Below are positions 30,898-41,735 of a stretch of 64,000 bases of DNA, in pieces (the stretch's first letter is position 1; each line of letters opens with the position of its first letter). This DNA is from Atopsyche davidsoni (taxonomy: Eukaryota > Arthropoda > Insecta > Trichoptera > Hydrobiosidae). Made by a program: the position numbers and the translations under genes. Under the pieces are notes generated by a model. That model made no database searches, was not told the origin of the DNA, and saw nothing but the letters and a program-made list of their open reading frames with translations. The stretch lies in NCBI GenBank assembly GCA_022113835.1, contig JAILWY010000010.1, positions 9,858,501 through 9,922,500 on the forward strand, given 5' to 3'.

Positions 30898-31394
30898 TGT
30901 AGGGGTTAGTACCTACATCGGAACACGTGTCTTACGGCCTGTAGGAATGTGACATTCGACCCTGAATCCATTAAATATTTTATGACTGCCATTAAAGTAG
31001 AACATAATCCCTTAATAATTAGCGGTCAGTCAAAGGCGATCGTATTCAGGCGAGATGTCCTCGCAATGAGACACCCCCGATACGTGGGAATCTTCCTGTT
31101 TACGCCAGCCACAAAGGCAGCGGGACCCTATATAAGCGGCTTCCCCGCGCCTCTCCAGAGAGACCTCGCGGCATCGAACTAGTAACCACGTACATTTCTA
31201 ACCAGTGTAGTTATACTAAATAAACTACGAATACGCAAATATTTCGCCAGCCTTCTGATTTCCAACCTTACATCAATCCTGCAACCACATCATCTTCATC
31301 TTCAACAGCACACACTCAATCTGCGGCGAATTGGTAACATCTTATTTCATTGGCGAAATTGGTGACCCCGACGTGATCTTAATCATCGGCGAAA
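30898..31394 (+). mobile_element. LTR retrotransposon remnant: LTR, PBS and 3' LTR end
   Basis: It starts TGTAGGGGTTAGTACC and ends GGCGAAA. It is flanked on both sides by the 4-bp duplication GAAC (30894-30897 and 31395-31398). Inside are a TATA box with promoter context (CCTATATAAGCGG, near 31127), an AATAAA near 31218, and at 31360-31377 an 18-base primer-binding site, TGGTGACCCCGACGTGAT, complementary to the 3' end of insect tRNA-Trp. Use of tRNA-Trp is typical of the CsRn1 group of Ty3/gypsy elements. The 16 bases after the PBS (TTAATCATCGGCGAAA) match the LTR terminus seen in the second copy. This looks like a 5' LTR plus PBS fused by deletion to the last bases of the 3' LTR. It is inserted in the Helitron remnant. 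Confidence 0.85.
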
Positions 31395-31707
31395 GAACCA
31401 TCTGGAATGCCACCACACATCATAACTTTAAAAGTTGGTTCATCATAGATGCTCATTCGCAACTTGGATCCACCTAAATTGTGCAACGGAACAAGACTTG
31501 CTGTTAAAAAACTATCGCCACGTAGTTAATCGAAGCCACAATCAAAATCAAAGCCGAAACATCTTTGTTTACATACTTACCGAAAAAACTCAATATATTG
31601 TTTATCCGCTAGCATTAAGATAAAAATGTTAATAAAAAACAAAATTTCAAAATAAAATAAATGTATTTATTTTTTTAGCGTAATAAAACACGCCGGGTAT
31701 CCGCTAG

Positions 31708-32206
31708 TATTAAATATTTGACAAAACCTCTTCATTGTCTTATCGTAATTTGATTTAACAATATGATTATTTCTGTGTTGTCAGATTTGTACATTTTTTT
31801 TTAGAAATCGGTGTAACTGTTATTTTGTAATATTACAAAAAAATTGTTATGATAATGTTTTATTTTATTTTAATCTTTAGTCAAATTTAAATATTTAATC
31901 TGATCGCAATGACAACGAATTTGCGATTTGACCATAGACGCCGACTCAACGTTTTGACATAAGAAATAGTGAAGTTATGGTTCGCCAGACGTTCGATCTT
32001 TGCATGTACTTCTGCGCCGTTCCACCCTTTTTTGTGATTAGTATTCAATAATGTGTACTATCCTCTCAGTTCTGTGTTTTTAATCATTTTCATATCGATC
32101 TTTAATTAAAATTGTAAACCAGATTATAAATTGGACGTTTAATTCAAGTGTTGTACATGTCTTCTTAAAGAATATGATGATAATCTCGTTTACTTTCTAC
32201 TGAAAG
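31708..32206. promoter_or_regulatory. 5' flank of zer-1
   Basis: About 500 bases lie between the Helitron 3' end and the zer-1 start codon. The GC content rises around 31940-32030. No intron consensus is needed to reach the start codon, so the 5' UTR is probably contiguous. No core promoter motif was identified. Confidence 0.4.
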
Positions 32207-35200
32207 ATGGATCTACGCGAAGTATTGTACGCATCACAAAGTATTTCTTTAACCGAAAGTGTTCCGGATAGCTTATTTGAAGCATGTTTGAATACAATTG
32301 CAAAAGATTTGACCATAATCTGCATAAAAGATCCCATCACAAAGGATTTTAGGCTTAAAGATGACATAATATTGCCGCGAGAGATATGTGAACAGCTCCT
32401 TCAAAGATATCAGAAAACACATAAAATTACTGATAAGTTTATAAATATCTTTCGTGATAAAGGTAAAACCAGACTAAGGAAAGTAAATTTACGTTATTCC
32501 TCCATTACGGATGCAGGATTGTCTATTTTGTTGGAACACAATTTAGAGGAGCTTCGCGTTGCTCATTGTGAAAATTTAACCGTCGATACTGTAGCTCGAA
32601 TCAATCGTAGAAGTGATAATTTGGTACTGCTGGATATCACAGGAGATGTCCCATTTTACACTGAAGAATTGGGTGATCAACATAAAAACTATAAATTGGA
32701 AGCAACAAATTTGAGGCAACTTATTATAAGAAAGCAGGATTCTGTTATGTACCACAAAGTCTTTCTAAAGAACGTAAGTGAGTTGACTCATTTAGATGTC
32801 TCAGAATGCTCTTCACCTGTCGGTTGGCCATGCACTTTACAAATGGATCATTTGGTTTCCTTGATTCTTTATAATGTGTATTCGATAGACGATGCTATGG
32901 AATGGATATGTTCCCTTACAAATGTACGTCACCTTGATATATCGCAGTCTAATGATAGATACGGAGGTTATCATAACCCTAACAAGGTGTTAAGTGAACT
33001 TATTGCTGCACTGCCGCACCTTGTCTCTCTTGATATATCAGGAACTAACCTGGCTGGAACAGGTGTTGCCGAACCTGGAAATAATGGAATGAAGTATCTG
33101 TGTGATATTCCTGGATTAGTGGAACGTGTTAATAGCCCACTAACTTTTCTCGGACTATATGGAACTCTTCACGCAGCGTGCTGCCGGCATGATATTCCCG
33201 CTCAAATGGTAAATATAATATAATTATAACAGCTAAATCATGCATATTTGGTAGGTACTTTTGGTACAAAATAAAAATATATGATTTATTTCGATAGGTA
33301 TCTGGACACTTCAACGAGAATCAAATCCTTTGTGCTGCGGTTGCATATATTGAAAGACCAGAAATGTTAACTCGTGTCTTAAATGATCTGTATCACCTAT
33401 TTCGCTATGATAGTGAAAAAAATACAGATGCTGCTAAATCCCTTTTAATAGTTCTTGACGCTATGGATAGACATACTAGAGAGAAGCACATTCAAATATC
33501 AGGAAGGTAAGGTTTTTCATTTCATCTAGTAGAAAATATATTCAAAATGTTGTTTACAAAGCTATGAGCATCACAAAATTGTAAGCATAATGTTTGACTA
33601 AGCCATGTATTATATTACAATGAAAATGGAGAAATGGAATATAATATTACATTTTACTCTTTCAAGAAACTGTTTTTATGCTATTACTTAGTATGTTCGC
33701 ATGCTCAATATATTTTTAAAAACGCTTAAGTTACCAACTCGAAGGGTTTTTGACTTGACTTTTCTTACTTTCAGTGCTACATTGTTTTATATAGTGAAAG
33801 GAAAAGAGCGCAGTTCTTTTGGTATAAAACTAAAACAACGTATCATAACAGCTCTTCTTAATGGTATGGAAGCCCATTTATCAGATGACACGATGATGAG
33901 AAATGGTTGCCTGACTCTGTGTCAGTTCAAAATTCCTGCTGATGTTGTGGGTATTATTTAATATGGAAATCGTATTGTGAACTGGTTCAATTTGAGGAAC
34001 TTACCTTAAAATATATTTAATTTCAATAATTTCAGGTTTTTGAATATGAAAGAGTAGTGCTAGTTCTTTTGCATGGCGTTTCCGATGTTAACCAAGAAGG
34101 GTTCGTGCAACGCATCGCTATTTATTTATTGAACTCGTTGGCTTGCCAGGTCGACGGAAAACAAAAACAGTTTTTGGGGGACAATGGTGCAATATCGGTA
34201 TAGTATATTATGACTATGAAATGATGTTTATATTATATGTGCTTGGTGCAATCATTTCTTCATTTTGATTAATAATTTTATATGCTGTTGTTTCGCCGTA
34301 CATCAAGTAAACCATTTACAAAAAGAAAAGTTTTATGTTTACTAGAACAATTCATTGAAGCTTTCAATAATGTACACATTGAGATTATTGATTTGATTTA
34401 TTGAATTATGAGTGGTTTGGTACTTTAAGCGCATGCGCATTATTTGTATGTGTGAATATACAGAAACTTCTAAATATATTCCATAAATATTTTATATTCA
34501 TTGTGATGTTTATATTTGTTTTCGCTCGCGATAAAAATATACTTCATAGGTTTATCAGAGTATTGTATTTGATATATGAAAAAATATTCTATTTCGGAAC
34601 AACTTACAATTGCAGAATTAGAAAAAATCTCAAACTTTTTATTTAAATTGAATTCTAAATAAAATATAATCCCCTTTTAGTATATTTTGATTATCATTGT
34701 AAATTGTTTTTTTCTTGCCTTTGCTATTTGCTACAAATGAAAAAATATTGAATTTGCGCATGCGCTAAAAATACTATTTCAGAGATCACCACTACTGCAA
34801 GCATTTAAATGTTAATCTTGTTTATTTAGGCTATGTTAAAATAATAACTATTTTAGACATCATATATCATACATTGACATAAGATGAATGTATATGCATA
34901 TTTATGATTTTTTTTTTTTTATGGAGAGTTTTTATGTGCGTGCCATCGTAAATTTGACAATATTCTACTAACATATAACCCATTAAAACAACTATTTCAG
35001 AAATATTTTTCTAACCCCTTTTTAACTAAAATAAAAATATTCCTTAAATGGATGTTCTAATTCTTTTCTTCATGTATAAGTTAGTTCCTTATCAACAGCA
35101 ACTATGCGTAATATTATAACTAAAATGCATAACAAAATGAGCATACTACAAAGGAATATTTAATTGAAAGCACATCCACCACACAGTTGATGGTTTTATA

Positions 35201-37263
35201 TATATTAGTATTAAAAGAATGTTATGTTGTATTTAATATATGTATCCCATAAATTAACTAAATACTCATTGCATATGATATTCATTCAATCACAAATGAG
35301 TGTTGTTTTATTTTTAAATTAATACATTTGCTATAAATTTAAACTGTTATTTTTGCATGGCAAAAATGTAATTTGTTTTTAAGAAATTTTAATAAACATG
35401 AAATTTTCTTTGAATATTGTATTTAAAAAAAATGTTTTGTTGAATTCTATTGTCATTGCGGTCTATGTGATTTCACTTTTTCTGATAAGTATCTGGTAAA
35501 AATATTAAAACTATCGTAACTGTTAAGAAATCTCGTTAATTTTTTTATTATTAACAAGCAAATCTAATAAAGGACACTGACTGTTGTTGTTTTTAAGAAT
35601 ATCATAATAATTTTCTTTAATAATGTGTGCAAAAATGGTGAGTAATTTTATGAAAAAGATTCATAGATGTATCTAAACTGTTACAAAACAGGAACTTTTT
35701 GTTAAATATCAAATGTATTTTAATTTACTCTCTTATTGACTTATACTGATTCCTGATTTTTTTATTAGCTCATAAAACAATATTTCATAATTGTTACGTT
35801 ACATATTTCTTTTCAGAAAATGATGGATTTGGTATCTGACCGCCTGGCCAAAAATATGTGTGATGATGTTTTGGAAGTAGCTTGGAGTACTATGTGGAAT
35901 GTAACGGATGAAACTCCATCTAATTGCAGGCGATTCTTAAAAGATAAAGGAGTGGATCATTTCTTAGGTTGTCTTAAGGTATTTATAGAGTAATTAATTA
36001 TTGATGTACTAGACATAAAACACATTTTTGGATTGAATTTTTCTTAAGCAATTATTCTATATTACAGAATTTTCCTGAAAAAGAGGAACTTTTGAGAAAC
36101 ATGATGGGCTTACTTGGAAATGTAGCAGAAGTAGCAGAGTTAAGACCTGTGTTCAGAACAAGTCTTCTTTTGTCGGTATTTACAAAGCTATTGACTTCTC
36201 ATAGTGATGGAATCGAGGTATGTTCCACATTATTTTTAATTATAAATATAAACATTAGTACAATAGCTAATTTTGGATTTGTGTGTATTTAGGAATAAAA
36301 TATAAAAAAATATTGTATTTCTATAATAATCAACTGCATAAATTATTTTTATAAAATTATAATCTTTAATAGGTGAGCTACAATGCAGCTGGGGTCTTAG
36401 CTCATATGGCTTCAGATGGAGAGGAAGCCTGGCGTGTTAATTACCCCCCACGACAGTACGTTCTTAAAGAAATGATTATAGCTATTGAGCGTTGGGATAT
36501 AAGCTCAAAAAGAAATATAAACTATCGTAGTTTTGAACCAATTCTCGGTCTTCTGAAACAATTTCACACGCCTGAGTGCCAACATTGGGCGGTTTGGGCT
36601 CTGGCCAACTTAACGTCTGTTTATCGTAAGTATTTTGAGATTATATTTGTTTATTGAAAATAATTATGAAATAATGGAATCATCAATATGGAAAATGTAT
36701 TATTCTATTTACATTAAAAAAATATGGTAATTTTTATGGTGTTATGCTGTATTGCTATCTTTTTACATTCTTCTCTGATGTCTGGGACTATGTCAGCAGA
36801 AATAGTTTTTAGGGAAAAGAGTATGATGACAGTTTTATATCCCAAAAATGATGATGAACATAGATGAATGTGAAAACCTAAACAAATTAAATAAAGCTTA
36901 ACCATTGTAGAGATTATCGGGATACTTTCATTATAAATTGATTGGAGTCAATACTTTTAGCCTTAAACATTTCATTATAACAGTAAAAATTTCATGATTA
37001 CATTGTTATTTAGTAAATGAGCATCTTACTTTGAAATCTCTATTTGTTACATCTTTGTGATATCGAATTTAAATACTTTAGCTAACATATTTTGATTTTC
37101 AGCTGAAAAGTATTGCTCATTGGTGGAAGCAGAAATGGGAAAGCCACTTCTGGAGAATCTCCTGACCCGCACTGGTCCATACGAACGCATCAAAGATCTG
37201 GCTGTGTGTGTTCTACACAACTGCATTATTTATAAACTGGACCATTTCAGGGAAACACAATAA
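32207..37263 (+). CDS. zer1: Protein zer-1 homolog, Cullin-2 E3 ligase substrate receptor
   Basis: Eight in-phase exons encode about 756 residues, close to human ZER1 (766): 32207-33208, 33298-33506, 33775-33946, 34036-34197, 35817-35978, 36068-36217, 36373-36625 and 37103-37263. ZER1 and ZYG11 proteins are substrate receptors of Cullin-2/Elongin BC ligases and recognise N-terminal glycine degrons through C-terminal armadillo repeats. The large first exon has an N-terminal segment expected to bind Elongin/Cullin (VPDSLFEACLNTIAKDL) and leucine-rich repeats (LRKVNLRYSSITDAGLSILL, LTHLDVSECSS, VRHLDISQS). The remaining exons form ARM-type helices, including CLTLCQFKIPADVV, VAWSTMWNVTDETPSNCRRF, SYNAAGVLAHMASDGEEAW and the conserved ending CQHWAVWALANLTSVYPEKY. 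The intron after 33946 uses donor gtgggt. No truncation is seen. Confidence 0.95.
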
Positions 37264-40200
37264 AAAGTGTACCTATATACTTTTATTATTGTCTACTTTA
37301 TGGTTGTTTTTATATCACACAAAATTAGCATGTTGTCATTGTATGAAAGTCCAATGAGACTTTTTTTGTACTAAAAAGATTTATGTATGTCTGAATGTTT
37401 TTAACACACACCAGCCTGAGTAAATCTCCTAACTCTCATTTTGACCAGTGTTCATAGGTTTTGGCTACCATTTTGACTTTTTATTGGGTATTTAACCACT
37501 TCTGTTTATTTAGACATTTTGGCTCTGATACTGGAGTCTTCTTCATTTCTTTAAAACATCCAAAATATTAAACTTAAATCAGCAGATTAAAGAAAAATAA
37601 AGATTTGAATACTTTCTAGAAAACATTGTATTTGATTTTAAACACTTTTGCATATATTTATTAGTAAAATAAGAAATACCACAGTTTTTAGTTAAAGTTG
37701 AATTTTGTTTTGTGTACTTAAAATTTATATAATTTACTGAATACATACAAGATGAGAAAATTTAAAAAATTACAAGTTGCCTGCCATTCAGAAGTCATGT
37801 TCACTTGAAAATAGTGATGGAAGATTTCCTTACTTAGGTGATGCTGTGTAATAAATATTAATGAAGAAAAAAAATTGTCTATTGAACTATTTTATTATTA
37901 TGTAGGATGTATTATTCAAACAACGGCGATACAATTAAATTCAATAGGCACACAAACATTAAGTTAATGAAAAACATATAAGTTATATTTCCACTTGTTT
38001 TTATGTCCTAGTACCACCAGCGGCCATGTGCATGACTTTGCTTTTTTCTCATAAGTATCAACAAAGTTGTCACTTCCAAATGTGTTAAAATTATTATTAA
38101 TTATTTTAAAATAATTTATTTTGAGTATTAAAATTTCTTTGGTTTATTTATAATTTGTATATAAAAAATATTAAACGTACACAAGGTTTATTTTTGTGCC
38201 TCTTTTAATTTAATGGATTGTTGTATTTCATCGGTAAAAACTTTAAATTTTGTACACCACTTTTGACCAATGTGTGATTGAGAGATTACTGCTCTATACC
38301 TAGTTTTTAAGCTCCTGCCATACTTTTACATAGTAGTAGTTGATATTAGTTTCTCTGTTGATATAAATCTTATTTTCTTCTTTAATACCATTATCTCTTT
38401 GTGTTTTTATTCTTAGGAATAAAAAGAGTATCTACAGGAAAAAACAATACACAAAACAAACATATTTTTGGATGGCATGTGTTGTAATATGTTGGCTGTC
38501 AATTTCTATGTGTATTTTATTACAATTTTTTTATGCAAAACTAATATTTTTAAAACACATATTTATATGAATAAGTGTACTCATTTTTAAGATCATATTT
38601 AAAATTGGCTCAATCTTTTGGTTATTTTCAAAACCTGCAACAATAAAAATGTTATTTAAAGTAAAATATGATCTTATAGATATCTTAATGAATTTCTTGA
38701 AAATTTCTGCATGACTTAAACATTTTGCAGTTTTTATTTTAGTCAGGTCTAGTTTGTTTAAAATATATCACCTATTTCAAACCTATACAAAACCCACTTA
38801 TTATTTCTTTGATATTACTTAATTGTTTTAACACATAAAGGACCAGATATGGAAATTTTGACCGAAGTCTTTTTCTCATTTTAAATGCATGTGTCTGAAT
38901 TTTTTAAAGTTAGTGGTTTTTATGAAATTTATACCATTTATTATCAGATATTAAGTTAAAATAACATGTCTGCTTGAAACCCAAAACAAAAAACAATCTT
39001 TTTTGTTGAAGACTCCCAGTCCTTAATGTGTTAATTCATAATCTTAGTTTTTAAGCTGACCATCAGTGAGATTTTGTTAATTGTTTCTAACGTACCTTGT
39101 GATTTTATCAAATCTACAAGTTTTCACCATATTTTTAAAAAATAAGTCCAATGTCATTGGAATATCATATTAGTTTTGTGATTAAAATTTTTATTGAAAT
39201 AAAAAAAAAATGAAAACTAAAAAGTTCATTCTTGCCACCATTTATGTATAAACATACCCAGGGCCCTGCGGTAGATTTTCTTAGTATGATTCAAGTATTT
39301 GAAATGCTGCCTCTTAGAGATGTGCAATAGATTGTATACATTAATATCGGAATAACATAAACCCATATGGAAAAGCGTATAAAGATTTTTAATTATTGAA
39401 TAATTAAATAGTATTTTGATTTCACTGCTTATGCCTCCCTTCTTTCGGTGCGTCGCCTCTATATCAAAGCACGGCACGGCCCTGCATATACTATTTATTA
39501 GTCTTCTAATCTGTAACGTAAATGGTTATATTTATTAAACACAAAAGTTTATTTAAATATTATTTCTTTAAAAATAGTCTTTATTGGAGATATAATTATT
39601 TAAAAATTATTTCGTTTCATTTAAAGTTTTCCCTTTATCCAGATGATTTATTTAGATGTTATAATTATTTTATTTCTTTTATTACTGTGTTTTGTATGTT
39701 TTCTATTTTATAATCTTATAATAATGCATCTATTTCTAATCTAGCCTTGTGGCCCATCAATGTCTATTAACATAGTTTAACATGATTTTTTACAATGATA
39801 ATATTTATTGGAGCTTCTGTAGTTGGTTAATTAAGACGTAGTGTATTACTCATATAATGTAATCGTAATCTTATTATTACTTAAGCTTAGTTCACACAGT
39901 GAAGCTGCAAATGTAATATCATTATAATTATGTTTGCTATTGTTCTCCACTGCCAAGCAATGGGATTTGCATGCATTCTGTCATCATAATTAAAGATTAG
40001 GCCTCATAGCTTTCATTTGTCATACAGTTCAGCTTACTGGTGTATAATCCATAAAGGTTTAAGAAAGACTGAAAATCGAATGAGGCCTCGCTTAATAAGT
40101 GTGAAATTATGAGCATAACCTCAAATATGTAATAGGATTTATTATATTCATCTTTAATTATAACTTTAATCTATGTACTACCTATAAGTGATTTGATATT

Positions 40201-41286
40201 TTAAAAATAATGTTATATTGTTTTCTAATATTTTAAATAAAGTACTTGAGTAATTTTTCACCTCAATTTCCACTCCACAAACCTCCATTTGTCAGGTATA
40301 TTTAACTTACATTACTCTTAAATTACCCCTTACCACCTGACAATAATTACATCTCTCTCTCTAACAACAAATACCTCTCTTTATAAGAGTTGTTCACTTA
40401 ATTGCTTGCTATTTTATAAATCCTCATTCAGTCTGATAATCCCATCAGGGAAACCGGCCACCAGTAAAAATTATGTGGAAAAATCATTCAAGTATTTTAT
40501 GATGGAATTTCACCAAGTACTCTCTGTCAAAAATATTGATTACTTATATTGTTTTCTCTCATTTATATTATTATTTAGTAAGGTATTGTGTAGTTTTTAG
40601 ATTATTTACATTTATTTTAATTTATTAAATTCTTATCTTTTATTTTGTATTGATTTAGCATATTTGAATAGTTTTTCTTTTGGCGAAACGTAAATGTATG
40701 AGTGTCTACTATTTTTTATCAAAATTTGCTTAATATTTTTATAACTATTGTTATATATAAATAACAATATCAAAATTTATTTAGGAAAAAATGTCATTAT
40801 ACATTATATGTACATGATCGACATTTTATGTAAACGATTTAGACTTAGATTTGCAATGTCTGTGCACTCACTAGGGTGGATGATTAAGTTAAATAATAAT
40901 TCTTTGTATCTTCTTCGAAAATTCAGAAGTTGATTTGTAGATCCTCGTATTTAATACCATTTCTGGATATAACTAATATTAATATATAATCTGAAATAAA
41001 AGTAATATAAAATAACAATTGGTATTATTCAACCCCTTCAATAATTATTCTTTGGTTTTTTATGATTTCTTGACGGTTTCTGAATAGCTGGTCAACGAAA
41101 ACATTAATTAACAAGTTCACTAAAATTTGTAATCAAGTTTTTATAAAGCATCATTTCAACCTAATTAATATAACTAACATTATACCTAAATATTTTGCAG
41201 ATAGTTAATCTGCTGAATAGTGCTTTAGATATCTTGTGAAATATTTGACAGTTGGTCAACTTCTGTTTTTGTTGTTCGCCTGATCT
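37264..41286. other. Intergenic region downstream of zer-1
   Basis: It begins with the zer-1 3' UTR; candidate polyadenylation signals lie near 37597 and 37850. No further gene is recognised. It contains one MITE candidate (39259-39484) and a pair of AGGCCTCAT / ATGAGGCCT arms at 39999-40007 and 40080-40088. The remainder is AT-rich. Confidence 0.55.
39259..39484. mobile_element. Candidate hAT-like MITE (226 bp)
   Basis: The + strand left end is CAGGGCCCTGCGG and the reverse complement of the right end is CAGGGCCGTGCCG, giving 11 of 13 matching bases. CAGGGCCGTGCC is a common start for insect hAT-type nonautonomous elements. The flanking 8-mers, AACATACC and CATATACT, match at 5 of 8 positions, consistent with an old, eroded duplication. 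It is noncoding. Confidence 0.55.
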
Positions 41287-41735
41287 TTTCGCCAATGATT
41301 AAGAAGTATTGTCTCCGATGTCGTTGATGTGATGTTGTGGTTGCAGGATTGATGTATGTTTGGAAATCAGAAGGCTGGCGAAATATTTGCATATTCGTAG
41401 TTTATTCAGTATAACTACACTGGGTAGAAATGTACATGGTTACTGCTTCGATGCCGCGAGGTCTCTCTGGAGAGGAGCGCGGGGAAGCCGCTTATATAGG
41501 GTCCCGCTGCCTTTGTGGATAGCGTAAACAGGAAGAATCCCAAGTATCGGGGGGTGTCTCATTGCAAGGATATCTAGCCTGAAATACGATCGCCTTTTGA
41601 CTGACCGCTAATTACTATAGGTTTATGTCATATTTTAATGGGCCGTCTACTAAAATATCTAATGGATTAAGGGTCGAATGTCACATTCCAACAGGCCGTA
41701 AGACATGTGTTCCGATGTAGGTACTAACCCCTACA
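41287..41735 (-). mobile_element. Solo LTR, inverted copy of the LTR at 30898
   Basis: Read on the minus strand it begins TGTAGGGGTTAGTACC and ends ATTGGCGAAA. It aligns along its length with the copy at 30898, at roughly nine in ten bases by eye. It has the same TATATAAGCGGC promoter motif and AATAAACTACGAATA polyadenylation context. The flanks carry a perfect 4-bp duplication, ATCT (41283-41286 and 41736-41739). There is no primer-binding site or internal sequence, so it is a classic solo LTR left by recombination. Confidence 0.88.

Larger units (their letters stand above)
29726..31707 (+). mobile_element. Degenerate Helitron remnant with a nested LTR
   Basis: The left end resembles insect Helitrons (TCTATATATATAAAACACAA, next to a TATC microsatellite). 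The right end is the classical hairpin-plus-CTAG type (CGGGTATCCGCTAG, followed by T). Decayed coding remains lie on the + strand. Around 30120-30340 a frameshifted Rep region reads LFHQFIVDM, AKIESERLLYIRFNQKKLRI and LPHAHILIWL (the HUH motif). Around 30410-30690 follow MIHGPCGALNMNSPC, CTKRYPRDLINETQTGEDGY and YICKYVN. Around 31405-31510 the helicase tail reads ITLKVGSS, RNLDPPKLCNGTRLAVKKL. Everything between the Rep segment and the helicase tail is deleted, and an LTR remnant sits at the junction. It is not capable of autonomous movement. Confidence 0.88.

Noticed and set aside
30949..31182. 77-residue open frame
   Set aside because: It lies wholly inside the LTR, and the second LTR copy does not preserve it.
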